Source of the DNA: Undibacterium umbellatum
Lineage (GTDB): Bacteria > Pseudomonadota > Gammaproteobacteria > Burkholderiales > Burkholderiaceae_D
Assembly (NCBI RefSeq): GCF_014284125.1
Contig: NZ_JACOFX010000002.1
Location: forward strand, 744,001-808,000
Direction of reading: 5' to 3'
DNA: 64,000 bases
This document shows positions 52,434 to 62,240 of this stretch, in pieces (position 1 is the first letter of the stretch; each line of letters opens with the position of its first letter). A program made the position numbers and the translations under genes. Below the pieces are notes generated by a model. The model was not told the DNA's origin, made no database searches, and saw only the letters and a program-made list of their open reading frames with translations.

Positions 52434-52901
52434 ATGGCAAGCACACACAGATGCATTTTTTGCGACATCCTGAATGGACAGAGTGAAGCTGCAGTGGTTT
52501 ACCGGGACCAGCATTGCATCGCCATACTTGATGCGTTTCCATTGACGCGAGGACATCTGCTGGTGATTCCACATCAGCATCAGCAGCATATAGAAGAATT
52601 ACCGGAAGAAACCGTCGCTTACCTGTTTGCACTGGCGAGCCGCTTTTCATCAGCTTTGCGCCTGGGCGGGGAAAGTGAAGCGACTGCCGTGGTCCTGAAC
52701 AATGGCAAGGCAGCCAACCAGCATGTGGCACATGTACACTTGCATGTGATACCCCGCAGGCAGGGTGATACCGCGCTGGTGGTATGGCGCTATGTGACGC
52801 GCTTTATCAACCCCTGGTCGTATATAGGCCGCAGCAAACGGCTGGGGCTACAGGCCTCGCGCTGGCAGAGTTTGTTACAAAAAGCTGGAACAGCTTCCTG
52901 A
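52434..52901 (+). CDS. HIT-family nucleotide hydrolase/transferase
   Basis: The ATG at 52434 follows a GAGGAAG site; a TTG at 52407 in frame is less likely. The 155-residue protein has a Zn-type CIFCDI start, TRGHLLVIPHQH, and the histidine triad HVHLHVI near residue 100. HIT proteins hydrolyse dinucleotides or nucleotide-amine bonds such as AMP-lysine. Being after a terminator, it need not belong to the cluster upstream, though adenylate clean-up is a possible link. A terminator follows. Confidence 0.9.
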   Translation: MASTHRCIFCDILNGQSEAAVVYRDQHCIAILDAFPLTRGHLLVIPHQHQQHIEELPEETVAYLFALASRFSSALRLGGESEATAVVLNNGKAANQHVAHVHLHVIPRRQGDTALVVWRYVTRFINPWSYIGRSKRLGLQASRWQSLLQKAGTAS

Positions 52902-52907
52902 TACAAA

Positions 52908-52938
52908 AAAACGCCTGACTTGTCAGGCGTTTTTTTGT
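52908..52938. terminator. Terminator between the HIT gene and fadD (both strands)
   Basis: ACGCCTGA (52913-52920) pairs with TCAGGCGT (52925-52932) around CTTG, with A and T runs on both sides. It serves the convergent HIT gene (plus) and fadD (minus). Confidence 0.9.
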
Positions 52939-52982
52939 TTTCTGTTTGCAGGGAAATGCATAGTGCATTCCCTTCAAATTAT

Positions 52983-54665
52983 TTACGCAACTTTTTTCTC
53001 GTCACGCAATTCGCGCCGCAAAATCTTGCCCACATTCGATTTCGGCAATTCAGTGCGGAACTCTATATATTTGGGTTTCTTGTAGGAAGTCAGTTGTTCC
53101 TTGCAATAAGTCATCAACTGTTCATCCGTCAACTGAGCATCTTTCTTGACGACATACAATTTCACGGCTTCTCCAGAATTGGCATCTGGCACACCTATGC
53201 AGGCGCATTCCAGTACGCCAGGATGGCCAGCGACCACGCCTTCAATTTCATTCGGGTAGACATTGAAACCAGACACCAGGATCATGTCTTTCTTGCGATC
53301 GACTACGCGGATAAAACCATTGGCTTCCATGATGCCGACGTCACCTGATTTGAAGAAGCCATCGGCTGTCATTACCTTCTCGGTTTCATCGGGGCGGTTC
53401 CAATAACCCACCATGGTTTGCGGGCCGCGTATGGCAATTTCACCTGGCTCTCCCAATGGCACACGGTTGCCTGCATCATCGAGGATGGCAATTTCTGTCG
53501 AGGGCAGGGGCAAGCCTATGGTGCCACTGAATGTGACTGAGTCAGTCGGGTTGCAAGTGGCGACTGGAGATGTCTCGGACAGGCCATAGCCTTCGACGAT
53601 GGGGCAGCCAGTCACAGCTTGCCAACGTTCTGCCACTGATTTTTGGACGGCTGTGCCACCGCCATTGCAGGCTTTCAATAAAGAGAAATCCAGTTTGGCA
53701 AAATCCGGATTATTCAACAAGCCGTTATACAGGGTGTTGACGGCAGGCAGCATGCTGATCTGGTGACTGGACAAGGTTTTCACCAGGCCAGGAATATCGC
53801 GAGGATTGGGAATCAGGATATTCAATCCACCCAGGCGCGTACCCATCAGGCAGCAACTGGTCAGCGCAAAGATATGGTACAGAGGCAAGGCACAGACGAT
53901 GGTCATGGACTCTACTTTGGGTGCCTTGCTAAGTGCAGGTTGTGCCCAGGCTTCATTTTGCAAGACATTCGCGGTGACATTACGATGCGACAAGGTGGCA
54001 CCCTTGGAGACACCAGTAGTACCGCCGGTATATTGCAGGAAAGCGATATCATCGTGCGTGATGGTGACAGGCTTGAGTTGCAAGGCTGCACCATCTGCCA
54101 GCACTTTCTTGAAGCTGATGGCAGTTGGCAGAGAAAATTCCGGCACCATTTTTTTGATATGGCGTACCGCAAAATTAACGACCATGCCTTTGAGGCCACC
54201 CATCAAATCACCCATGCTGGTGACGACCACATGCTTGATTTTTGTTTTACTTAGTACCTGTTGCAAAGTCGTGGCAAAATTTTCCAGGATAATGATGGCT
54301 TCAGAACCTGAGTCATTCAACTGATGCTCAAGCTCACGCGGCGTGTATAAAGGGTTGACGTTGACGGCGGTGTAGCCTGCACGCAAGACTGCGGCGATGA
54401 CGACAGGGTATTGCAAGACATTTGGCATCATGATGGCTACCCGCGCACCTTTTTCCAGCCCCTTGTTTTGCAGCCAGGCGGCAAACTTCTTCGACAGATC
54501 ATCCACCTCACCATAGGTCAGATATTTGTCCATGCAAACATAGGCCTTGCGCTGCGCATATTTCTGGAAAGACTCTTCCAGCATATGCACCAGCGAAGTG
54601 TATTGTTGATAGTTGATTTCTGCGGGTACGCCCTTGGGGTAGGATTGCAGCCAAAATTTATCCAT
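52983..54665 (-). CDS. fadD: Long-chain fatty acid-CoA ligase
   Basis: The 560-residue protein matches FadD in length and motifs: LQYTGGTTGVSKGATLSHRN (ATP/AMP loop) near residue 213, EGYGLSETSP near 365, and the FadD-signature DGFFKSGDVGIMEANGFIRVVDRKKDMILVSGFNVYPNEIE near 430-470, ending with KSNVGKILRRELRD (catalytic Lys). It activates fatty acids to acyl-CoA at the inner membrane. It is alone on the minus strand between two gaps. It could feed acyl groups to the neighbouring cluster, but it is the general enzyme. Confidence 0.92.
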   Translation of the reverse strand: MDKFWLQSYPKGVPAEINYQQYTSLVHMLEESFQKYAQRKAYVCMDKYLTYGEVDDLSKKFAAWLQNKGLEKGARVAIMMPNVLQYPVVIAAVLRAGYTAVNVNPLYTPRELEHQLNDSGSEAIIILENFATTLQQVLSKTKIKHVVVTSMGDLMGGLKGMVVNFAVRHIKKMVPEFSLPTAISFKKVLADGAALQLKPVTITHDDIAFLQYTGGTTGVSKGATLSHRNVTANVLQNEAWAQPALSKAPKVESMTIVCALPLYHIFALTSCCLMGTRLGGLNILIPNPRDIPGLVKTLSSHQISMLPAVNTLYNGLLNNPDFAKLDFSLLKACNGGGTAVQKSVAERWQAVTGCPIVEGYGLSETSPVATCNPTDSVTFSGTIGLPLPSTEIAILDDAGNRVPLGEPGEIAIRGPQTMVGYWNRPDETEKVMTADGFFKSGDVGIMEANGFIRVVDRKKDMILVSGFNVYPNEIEGVVAGHPGVLECACIGVPDANSGEAVKLYVVKKDAQLTDEQLMTYCKEQLTSYKKPKYIEFRTELPKSNVGKILRRELRDEKKVA

Positions 54666-54950
54666 GTTTTTACCTCTTGTCTCTGGTTGTTATAGAAATC
54701 TGGCAACGCAGGGCCGACTGTATCAGCCGCCTGCATCTTGATATTGGCAAACTCATTATTGTTCTAAATGCATGCTAGCGGGAAGCAGGGAGGGCGGGCA
54801 AGGATTATTCTTGGTATTTGAATAAAACTTCTAATCGGTGCGGGTGTGGTTTTTTGTGGGTTTGCTGGCAGGCGCGGTCAAACCAGGTCAATCTAGAACA
54901 GTCAGGGCCTGCATATGAAGTGTGGCCCTGACTGGTAACGCTGGCTGCTG

Positions 54951-55766
54951 TTATTTCAGGACCAATTTCTCGGCCTTGCTGTCGCGTGACATCATGAAGT
55001 GTACGATGGATTCGACGGTGACCGTATCAATTTGCCCTGCCATGCGGCGGTCGAACGGGTGGTCATCGAATGCCACGTTGGCGCGGAACATGCGTGCACC
55101 CAGGCGTGTCAGAGAGGGTATCTGGAGAGTGTCTGGTTTATAGGATGCCGATTTAAGCCAGGCTTGCGCTTGCGTACGGTTTTCTATGCGCACATCATTG
55201 GCCTGCGCTGCTGCGATGACTTCCAGTGCCCACTGATTCGAGTTTTGATAAGTGGTGGAATAGGCATAGGCCAGCATGTTATATCGTGCAGCATGCAGGT
55301 TCCTGGCGCGGCCATCAGTCATTACTTGTTGTATTTTCAGCTGCAATTCCGGGTTGGGGATGAGGATCAGGGTTTCAAAAGCGAACATGTCATCCATGAA
55401 AAAATTACCCAGGCCTTCCCTGAATAATTCTGAGCTGGCAGTGCCGCACTGGTTCAGTTCATGCATGACTGACCAGGTACCATCAGGCAGGCGTTCTATC
55501 AGGCCCAGATGGGAATAGCGTAAATTGTATTTGGACAAATCCTGACCTACACGGGCAATGATGGCAACATTGGCCTTGCTTTCATCCAGTTTGATTTGAG
55601 CCTTGTGCGCAAACTCCAGCGCCTGCATGACTTTCTTGGGGTCGTAATTACTTTCTTCGCAGGCGCGCCCTGCAAATGCCGGAGCCGCGCAAGCCAGTGT
55701 GAAGATGATGAGTAAGCGCCGGACCAAGCTCAGCGCAGCGTGGGAAGTCAGTGAGTTTTTGCGCAT
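54951..55766 (-). CDS. DUF2145-family secreted protein
   Basis: The 271-residue protein has a signal peptide (LLIIFTLACAAPAFA), followed by the family text GRACEE, NVAIIARVGQDLSKYNLRYSHLGLIERLPDGTWSVMHELNQCGT, YNMLAYAYSTTYQNSNQWALEVIAAAQ and RYSH-type His. The H-L...C arrangement recalls NlpC/P60-like or lipocalin-free peptidase folds, but the family has no assigned function. The small exported gene just upstream ends 9 bases before this start, so they are co-transcribed. Confidence 0.85.
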   Translation of the reverse strand: MRKNSLTSHAALSLVRRLLIIFTLACAAPAFAGRACEESNYDPKKVMQALEFAHKAQIKLDESKANVAIIARVGQDLSKYNLRYSHLGLIERLPDGTWSVMHELNQCGTASSELFREGLGNFFMDDMFAFETLILIPNPELQLKIQQVMTDGRARNLHAARYNMLAYAYSTTYQNSNQWALEVIAAAQANDVRIENRTQAQAWLKSASYKPDTLQIPSLTRLGARMFRANVAFDDHPFDRRMAGQIDTVTVESIVHFMMSRDSKAEKLVLK

Positions 55767-55775
55767 ATGAGTTGA

Positions 55776-56207
55776 TCAGACCTTGTTGTGATGCATCAAG
55801 GCAGTACCTATTTCATTCGGGATAAATGCGATTACCTTGCCTGCACTGACCAGCAGATACCCGGTTGTGGTGGCACTGACTTCGACAACAGCACCGCTGA
55901 CCAGTCCAACTTTTTCTATGCCCTTGCCAGATAATCTGACCGTGGTACTGACAGCCTGGGTTGAGCCTTTCAACACGACGGTGACGCCATCGGCACCCGC
56001 CTTAACTGTGTCAACGATCATCTCACCTGATCCGGCCACCATGGAAAATCCACCGAGCATGATGATGCCTACACCCATAGACAAGGATTCAGAGCCACCG
56101 GAAGGACCACAAGAAATGCAACCGCGTCCAGCGTGTGCTGAAAGGGGTAACAGGCTGCTTGCACAAAAAGTGGCAATCAGGGCGAATTGACGAATTGATG
56201 CTGACAT
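55776..56207 (-). CDS. Small exported protein, partner of the DUF2145 gene
   Basis: The start ATG 56207 follows a GGAGA site. The 143-residue protein has a signal peptide ending LSAHA, a CISCG pair, then a Gly-rich, Ser-rich stretch with membrane-like GVGIIMLGGFSMVAG and a repeated VKAGADGVTVVLKGS / VSGAVVEVSAT beta pattern. I do not recognise the family beyond its usual pairing with DUF2145. A structural or adhesin-like role is possible but unproven. Confidence 0.7.
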   Translation of the reverse strand: MSASIRQFALIATFCASSLLPLSAHAGRGCISCGPSGGSESLSMGVGIIMLGGFSMVAGSGEMIVDTVKAGADGVTVVLKGSTQAVSTTVRLSGKGIEKVGLVSGAVVEVSATTTGYLLVSAGKVIAFIPNEIGTALMHHNKV

Positions 56208-56390
56208 GAGGTCTCCATTAATGTAGAAATAATATCCACAATAATATAAGACCATAAAATCACAAGCTATTTGTCGTCAGTAGCAAATAGTTACAGAAGA
56301 GGTAGTGGAATCTGATACCTAGCCGCATTCCATCTCAGCTGGTAAAAGAGTGGCAAATCCTGTTCTCATTGGGAAAATGGATACTTTCCA

Positions 56391-56426
56391 TGCTACCTGC
56401 CTTCGCTTTTGGAAGGGCAGGTAGCA
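56391..56426 (-). terminator. Terminator-like hairpin after pepO
   Basis: An 11-bp stem (TGCTACCTGCC with GGCAGGTAGCA) extended by TTC/GAA lies 12 bases after the minus-strand stop. It lacks a U-run, so efficiency is uncertain. Confidence 0.5.
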
Positions 56427-56438
56427 GGATGCTGCTGA

Positions 56439-58499
56439 TTACCAGATGCTGACGCGTTTTTCTGGCGTCAAATACATCTTGTCGCCAGGTTTGACATCAA
56501 AGGAAGAGTAAAAATCAGGATGGTTGACCAGGCTGCCATTGACGCGAAATTCACCAGGGGAATGCGGGTCTACCTTGATCAGGGTGATGGCACGTTGCTC
56601 GCGTGACTTGCCGCGTCTGGCTTGAGCCAGGCCCATGAACAGGCGTTGCTCGGCAGTCCATCCATCGATCACAGGGGCAGGTTTGCCTTGCAGTGACAGC
56701 TTGTAGGCACGCAATGCCATGACGATACCGGCATTGTCGGCAATGTTTTCACCCAGCGTCAGCTCGCCATTGAGGAAATGGCCAGCCACCGGGCTGTAAG
56801 CATTGTATTGCTCAACCAGGGTCTTGGTCTTTGCCTTGAATTTTTCCTGGTCTTCAGCAGTCCACCAGTTGCGCAAATTGCCATCGCCATCATACTGCGA
56901 ACCCTGGTCATCAAAGGCATGGCTGATTTCATGGCCGATGGAAATGCCCAGTGAACCGTAGTTGAAAGCGTCTTCTGCGTTCACATCGAACAGCGGTGAC
57001 TGCAGGCGCGCCGCCGGGAAGACGATTTCATTCATCTCCGGGCTGTAATAGGCATTCACCGTCTGGGGAGTCATATGCCATTCTTCACGGTCTATGGGCT
57101 TGCCCAACTTGGCGATTTCTCTATCATGATTTGCCTTGCGTACGCGCATGAGATTACCCGCCAGGTCATCGCTCTTTATTGTCAGGCTGGAATAATCACG
57201 CCATTGTTTTGGATAGCCTATCTTGACACTGATTTTGGAGAGTTTGATCTGCGCCTGTTTCTTGGTTTCAGGGCTCATCCAGTCCAGGGTATCTATGCTC
57301 TGCCTGAAGGCTTCGAGGAAATAGCCCACCATTTTTTCTGTGCGCTGTTTGACTTCAGGCGAGAAATGTTTTTCTACATAAATCTTGCCCACCGCCTCAC
57401 CCAGCATCTGATCTACCAGGGCGACTCCACGTTTGTCACGGCTGCGGTTTTCCTTGATGCCGGCAATCGCCGCACCCTTGAAGGCGAAGTCTTCATTGAT
57501 AAATTCTGACGACAGGTACGGGCTGTAAGCACTGATCAAATGCCAGTTGAAATAGGACTTCCAATTTTCCAGCGGAATGGCATGCAGATTATCGCCAAAG
57601 CCCTTGACGAAGCTGGGCTGTTGCACGATCAGATCGCTCACTTTTTGACGCATGTGCGCAGCCTTCAAATAAGCTGCCCAATCGAAGGCTGGCGTCATCT
57701 TGTTTAATTCACCGACAGACAATTTATTGTAGGTCTTGACCGGGTTGCGGTTTTCTACCGCCGTCCATTGCACCTTGGCCAGCTCGGTTTCCAGTGCGAT
57801 GATATTGTCTGCTTGTGTAGCTACATTTTTCTCTCCAGCCAGCGTCAGCATTTTTTCTATATGCACCTTGTACCTTGCACGGATGTCGGCCATTTTCTGA
57901 TCATCCTGCTTCAGATAATAATCACGGTTAGGCAAGCCCAGGCCACCCTGGGAGACATCAACGGCATACTGGCTGGAATTCTTGCTGTCCTGGCCGACAC
58001 CTACACGTAAGGGAGTGTTCACGCCAATCTCATGAAAGCGTGCAATCAAGGCAGGAATGGCTTTTTTATTCTGTATTGCCGCGATTTGTGTCAGTTCATT
58101 TTTCAATGCAGCGATGCCCTGCGCATTGAGTTTTTTCTCATCCATAAAGCTATTGTAGAGATCACCGATTTTTTGCAAATCTGAACCTGCCAGCTGCTTG
58201 CTATCTTTGGCTGCGCCCTCAACAATGCTGCGTAACTGTTGTTGCACATCCTCACGCGCTTTCATGAAAGTGCCCCAGTCTGACTTGTCAGCCGGAATTT
58301 CATTGGCAGACAACCAGGCACCCTGGGCATGGCGGTAAAAATTATCCTGGGCGCGTACAGTCTTGTCGAAGTTTTCTGACTGTATGCCAGAGCCAAGGGA
58401 GGTCGCTCTGGCGACTGTTGTCGCCGGGCTGGTTTCTGCTGCCTGGGCGGCATTGGCCAGCAAGCTGAAGGCGAGAGTGCTGAGTAATATGCGTTTCAT
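56439..58499 (-). CDS. M13-family zinc metallopeptidase (PepO/neprilysin-like)
   Basis: The 686-residue protein has a signal peptide (LLSTLAFSLLANAAQAAE), the N-terminal M13 domain with ENRNP, and the catalytic part near 500-560. Here GHEISHAFDDQG supplies the two His and the Glu, followed by ENIADNAGI with the third zinc ligand Glu. The C-terminal GEFRVNGSLVNHPDFYSSFDV and final CW-like box (RVSIW; here without Cys) are typical. The enzyme cleaves short peptides in the periplasm. It stands alone. Confidence 0.92.
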   Translation of the reverse strand: MKRILLSTLAFSLLANAAQAAETSPATTVARATSLGSGIQSENFDKTVRAQDNFYRHAQGAWLSANEIPADKSDWGTFMKAREDVQQQLRSIVEGAAKDSKQLAGSDLQKIGDLYNSFMDEKKLNAQGIAALKNELTQIAAIQNKKAIPALIARFHEIGVNTPLRVGVGQDSKNSSQYAVDVSQGGLGLPNRDYYLKQDDQKMADIRARYKVHIEKMLTLAGEKNVATQADNIIALETELAKVQWTAVENRNPVKTYNKLSVGELNKMTPAFDWAAYLKAAHMRQKVSDLIVQQPSFVKGFGDNLHAIPLENWKSYFNWHLISAYSPYLSSEFINEDFAFKGAAIAGIKENRSRDKRGVALVDQMLGEAVGKIYVEKHFSPEVKQRTEKMVGYFLEAFRQSIDTLDWMSPETKKQAQIKLSKISVKIGYPKQWRDYSSLTIKSDDLAGNLMRVRKANHDREIAKLGKPIDREEWHMTPQTVNAYYSPEMNEIVFPAARLQSPLFDVNAEDAFNYGSLGISIGHEISHAFDDQGSQYDGDGNLRNWWTAEDQEKFKAKTKTLVEQYNAYSPVAGHFLNGELTLGENIADNAGIVMALRAYKLSLQGKPAPVIDGWTAEQRLFMGLAQARRGKSREQRAITLIKVDPHSPGEFRVNGSLVNHPDFYSSFDVKPGDKMYLTPEKRVSIW

Positions 58500-58605
58500 G
58501 TGGTGTCCCTGGGAGGATGTTTTTTGTCTGAGCAGGTGCTCTTGATTATAGGGCGAGTAGATGGATAGACTGGTTGAACTTGATGAAGTTCATTGCGGAA
58601 AACAA

Positions 58606-58640
58606 AAAAAGCATTACCGATAAATTCAGTAATGCTTTTT
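58606..58640 (-). terminator. Terminator after trhO
   Basis: AGCATTAC (58610-58617) pairs with GTAATGCT (58629-58636) around an 11-base loop, with A and T runs on both sides, 26 bases after the trhO stop on the minus strand. Confidence 0.85.
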
Positions 58641-58666
58641 CTGAAAGTCTATTTCAGCAGTTTTGA

Positions 58667-59563
58667 CTATTGAGCAACTGTGGCTTCAGTTTCTGCTACC
58701 CCTGTCGATTCTTTCTTGCAATGTGGGCAAGATTTTCCTGAGATATACCAGGGGGACAATTGCTCACGCGGGGTGACTACTGCACGGCAGGCAAAGCACT
58801 GTTTGGTATCTGTGGCTTCCAGTTGTGGATTCAGTGCTGTGCGATAGTCAAACACAAAGCAGTCACCATGATAATGATCGCCACCGACTTCTTCAAAATA
58901 CTTGAGGATGCCACCTTCGAGCTGGTAGACGCTGTCAAAACCGACATTTTGCATGTGGATAGCAGCTTTCTCGCAGCGGATGCCACCAGTGCAGAAAGTC
59001 ACCACCGTCTTATCGTTGAGGGCATCGCGATTGGCTTCGATGACAGCCGGAAATTCAGTGAACTTGGCAATGCGGTAATCAATGGTATTGTCAAAACTGC
59101 CAACATCGACTTCAAAATCATTGCGGGTATCGACCATGACCACGGCTTTGCCATTGTCGTCATGACCCTGGTCCAGCCAGCGCTTGAGCGTATGGGCATC
59201 AACGGCAGGGGCGCGGCCTTCTTCAGGCTTGATCAGCGGCATGCGCATGGTAATGATTTCTGCCTTCAGCTTGACCAATATCTTGGTGAAGGGCTGGTGA
59301 TCAGAAAAACTTTCTTTGGCGACGACGTCTGCAAAACGCGGGTCCTGGTGCAGCCAGTCCATATAGGCATCAATCTCATGGCGCAAACCGGCCAGGAACA
59401 TGTTGATGCCTTCTGGCGTCAGCAATACCGTGCCTTTCAGATTCAGCTCTTTGCATTTATCCAGAAATACCTGGCGTTTTTCAGCAGTGTCATCAAAGGT
59501 GATGAACTTGTAGGCAGAAATATTGACGTAGGGTTTATCGGGTGTTTGTATTACAGCGGGCAT
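58667..59563 (-). CDS. trhO: tRNA uridine hydroxylase TrhO (rhodanese-like, YceA family)
   Basis: The 298-residue protein has the N-terminal acylphosphatase-like part of the family ([13 protein letters not shown]), and a rhodanese domain with [13 protein letters not shown] near 145 and the active loop [11 protein letters not shown] with Cys 191. A C-terminal zinc-type CFAC...CPHC follows. TrhO hydroxylates U34 of certain tRNAs to 5-hydroxyuridine using oxygen and prephenate-independent chemistry. Length fits the longer betaproteobacterial form. It stands alone, before a gap of 48 bases to the ElaA-like gene. Confidence 0.9.
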   Translation of the reverse strand: MPAVIQTPDKPYVNISAYKFITFDDTAEKRQVFLDKCKELNLKGTVLLTPEGINMFLAGLRHEIDAYMDWLHQDPRFADVVAKESFSDHQPFTKILVKLKAEIITMRMPLIKPEEGRAPAVDAHTLKRWLDQGHDDNGKAVVMVDTRNDFEVDVGSFDNTIDYRIAKFTEFPAVIEANRDALNDKTVVTFCTGGIRCEKAAIHMQNVGFDSVYQLEGGILKYFEEVGGDHYHGDCFVFDYRTALNPQLEATDTKQCFACRAVVTPREQLSPWYISGKSCPHCKKESTGVAETEATVAQ

Positions 59564-59611
59564 GATGAAATTCAGTAAGTCATTGATTTGGCAGCATTAT
59601 AAGCGATTTAA

Positions 59612-60091
59612 TCAGGCTTTTGCGACCAACAGCATCTCGAGATGGGGAATATCATCTTCCAGATAGATGTCAGAAACCGTCTCAAAACCAAAGCTGCCAT
59701 AGAATTTTTCCAGGTAAGCCTGTGCGCCGATGCGGATGGTTGCGGCTGGGTAGAGCGCATGCAAAGCCTTGATGCCATTTGCAATCAATGCTTTGCCAAC
59801 GCCGGTGCCACGCCAGTCCTGGGTACTGATGACACGACCCAGCGAGGCTTCAGCAAAACTGATGCCGGCGGGAACGATGCGCAGGTAAGCCGCGACTTCG
59901 CCTTCAGGTGTCCAGGCTATCAGATGATGTGAAACCGGGTCTTTGCCATCTACATCCTGATAGGCGCAATTTTGTTCAAGGATAAACACGGCAGCCCGCG
60001 CCTGGTATATCGCATGCAATTGCAAATTGCTTAATTCGGCAAAAGTGGCACATTGCCATTGCAAATCGCTTAAGTTTTTAGTTGTACTCAT
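59612..60091 (-). CDS. GNAT-family acetyltransferase (ElaA-like)
   Basis: The 159-residue protein has the ElaA pattern: LQLHAIYQARAAVFILEQNCAYQDVDGKD in the N-terminal half, GRVISTQDWRGTGVGKALI (the acetyl-CoA loop R/Q-x-x-G-x-G) near 90-108 and AQAYLEKFYGSFGFETVS at the end. GNAT enzymes move an acetyl group to amines; the acceptor is unknown for ElaA. It lies 48 bases before trhO on the same strand and may be transcribed with it. Confidence 0.88.
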   Translation of the reverse strand: MSTTKNLSDLQWQCATFAELSNLQLHAIYQARAAVFILEQNCAYQDVDGKDPVSHHLIAWTPEGEVAAYLRIVPAGISFAEASLGRVISTQDWRGTGVGKALIANGIKALHALYPAATIRIGAQAYLEKFYGSFGFETVSDIYLEDDIPHLEMLLVAKA

Positions 60092-60126
60092 CTGTATTTC
60101 GTCAGGTTTTGTTGGATCAGGATAGC

Positions 60127-60954
60127 TTACATCTGTCTGAACAGATGCGCATAGACTCTGCTGACTTGTAGCTTGTCTTCACTACCTTTCAGCTTCAGGC
60201 TGATCTTGCCAGTGTCATCCTTGTTGGCAATTTGTATATGCAGGGTATTGACCACGGTGCTGCGATGGATTTGCCAAAAGATACTACTATCCAGTTGTGG
60301 CAATAATTCACGCAAGCTGCTGCGTATCAGGGATGAATGTTCTCTGGTGACGACATTAATGTATTTGTCGGTGGCTTCAAAATACAACACGTCATCGACA
60401 TTGATCATGCGTATCTGGTTGCCAACTGCGGCGCGGATAATGCGCAGGCGTTCTGGTGTTGCCTGGTTGCCGGTGCTATTGCCTCCTGGTAAAGCCTGGC
60501 AGGGCACCAGGTGGCGTAATTGTTCGAGCACGCGATCCAGTTCATTTGACCTTTGCACGCCATCAGCCAGCCTGGCTTGCAGTCTTTGCACAGTCTTGCC
60601 AAGACGTTCTTCGCTGACTGGCTTCAAGACATAATCAGATGCAGAATGTTCAAAGGCTTCTATCGCATATTCATCATAGGCCGTGACATAGACGATGAGC
60701 GGGAAGGCTTTATCATCTGGCCATTCTTCGGCCAGTTCCTGTGCTACTTCGAGGCCAGTTTTTCCTGGCATTTTAATGTCGAGAAACAGGATGTCGGGTT
60801 GCTTGTCCAGTGCTTCTTGGACCGCATGCACACCGTTTTCAACCACGGCACAGAGTTGCAGCTCTGGCCAGAGTTTTTCCAGCATTTTTTGCAAGGTCAG
60901 TGCGAGTATGGGTTCGTCTTCTGCAATCAGGGCACGTTTGGCTGTCATGGTCAT
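60127..60954 (-). CDS. LytTR-family response regulator
   Basis: The 275-residue protein has a receiver domain (residues about 6-125: LIAEDEPILA, DILFLDIKMPGKTG with the phosphorylated Asp near 57, VTAYDEYA, and LKPVSEERL with the conserved Lys). A linker follows, then a LytTR DNA-binding domain (about 170-270: RIRAAVGNQIRMINVDDVLYFEATDKYINV and SIFWQIHRSTVVNTL). It is 9 bases after its sensor kinase gene, forming a two-component unit. Targets are unknown; no LytTR site was found by eye next to it. Confidence 0.92.
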   Translation of the reverse strand: MTMTAKRALIAEDEPILALTLQKMLEKLWPELQLCAVVENGVHAVQEALDKQPDILFLDIKMPGKTGLEVAQELAEEWPDDKAFPLIVYVTAYDEYAIEAFEHSASDYVLKPVSEERLGKTVQRLQARLADGVQRSNELDRVLEQLRHLVPCQALPGGNSTGNQATPERLRIIRAAVGNQIRMINVDDVLYFEATDKYINVVTREHSSLIRSSLRELLPQLDSSIFWQIHRSTVVNTLHIQIANKDDTGKISLKLKGSEDKLQVSRVYAHLFRQM

Positions 60955-60963
60955 CTGGATTAT

Positions 60964-62091
60964 TTAATTAATAGGGATGCTGAGGTGGGCAATCGCACCT
61001 TCAGGCTGATTGGCTTGCAGACTCAGGCTGGCCTGTGTCCCATATAAGGCTTGCAAGCGCTCACGAATATTGGCGTTACCTATATTATTCGCCGCGCTAC
61101 TGACATTTTTGCTGTCGTCATAATTGAAGGGCAGGCCCAGGCCAGTGTCAATGACTTTCAGGTGTAGTTGTGAGCCTTGTTTTTCTGCGACGACATGGAT
61201 GCTGCCACCTTCCATTTTCGGTTCCAGCCCGTGCTTGATGGCGTTTTCCACCAATGGTTGCAAGAGCATGGGGGCGATAGGGGTTTGCTGCAAATCTTCT
61301 GGTAAATCCAGTGTGTATTGCAAGCGTTTTCCCATGCGTATCGCCAGCAATTCCAGATAGGCTTGCATGAGGGTGAATTCCTGTTTCAGCGTGGTTTGCT
61401 CTGAGCGGGAAGAGCTCAGGGTATTTCGCAGATAGACGATCAGTTGCGCCAACATGTGTTGTGCGCGTGGTGGGTCTATCGCAATCAGGCCTTGCAGATT
61501 GGCGAGAGTATTGAATAGCATGTGCGGCTCAATCTGTGCCTGGAGCATTTGCAGTTGAGCTTGCATGGCTTGCTTTTCTATGCCGGCGTTCTTGGCTTTC
61601 TCGGTTTCAGCGGCGGCTTGCAGCTCAGCCATACGGCTGCGGCTCCAGAATGACCAGGCAGCGATCAGGCTGACTATGCAAGTCATTATGATAACACTGC
61701 CTAGGTAGGACCACCTGAATTTGCTAATGTTGGGAATGGGATAATTGAAGACAAAGTAGGCGATGGCCATGCCTATGAATAAGGCAAGTGGGGCAACCAT
61801 CAAACACATGACATAAAAACCAAGAGTGTGTGGCTTGCCTGCACCCCAGAACAGACGTTTGAACAGCTTGATCAGTGTGTAAGCTGAAGTGCCTATGAAC
61901 ATGGAAAACACGATGTTTTGAAACAAACTACCACCCGCATGCAAGACATAGGTGACGGCAAAACCGCAAGCCAGGTTGATGACTAACAGACGCGGCAGGT
62001 CCGCCACGATCGTCATTAGGATGTGGTAGGTATCGGGCTTGACGTTTGCCTGTAAATAAACTTGAAACTGTTGCAAGGATTTAATATTCAT
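60964..62091 (-). CDS. LytS-type membrane sensor histidine kinase
   Basis: The 375-residue protein has five or so membrane helices in residues 25-155, then a coiled coil (AELQAAAETEKAKNAGIEKQ), the His-kinase motif QIEPHMLFNTLANLQ near 190 with the phospho-His, and an ATPase domain with PLVENAIKHGLEP, DTGLGLP and the G2-like NIRERLQALYG. This is the LytS/YehU class without a clear periplasmic ligand domain. It feeds the LytTR regulator next to it. The signal is unknown. Confidence 0.9.
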   Translation of the reverse strand: MNIKSLQQFQVYLQANVKPDTYHILMTIVADLPRLLVINLACGFAVTYVLHAGGSLFQNIVFSMFIGTSAYTLIKLFKRLFWGAGKPHTLGFYVMCLMVAPLALFIGMAIAYFVFNYPIPNISKFRWSYLGSVIIMTCIVSLIAAWSFWSRSRMAELQAAAETEKAKNAGIEKQAMQAQLQMLQAQIEPHMLFNTLANLQGLIAIDPPRAQHMLAQLIVYLRNTLSSSRSEQTTLKQEFTLMQAYLELLAIRMGKRLQYTLDLPEDLQQTPIAPMLLQPLVENAIKHGLEPKMEGGSIHVVAEKQGSQLHLKVIDTGLGLPFNYDDSKNVSSAANNIGNANIRERLQALYGTQASLSLQANQPEGAIAHLSIPIN

Positions 62092-62188
62092 TTCATCATA
62101 CGCAGATGGCTAGGTGTGCTGTCAGCTTATCCTGCCAGTTGTCAGTTCCGTAGCCGGATAAGACAAAGGCAGTGTTTTTTGTCGTAAA

Positions 62189-62230
62189 GCCCGTCGAAGC
62201 TGGCGCGAGTTTTTGCGCCAGAGCTTGGGC
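62189..62230 (-). other. Long inverted repeat after the CoA-transferase gene
   Basis: A nested stem (TGGCGC/GCGCCA inside GCCC...AAGC/GCTT...GGGC) lies 10 bases after the minus-strand stop. It has no U-run; it may act as an mRNA 3' stabiliser or a weak terminator. Confidence 0.5.
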
Positions 62231-62240
62231 AGCCTATCTT

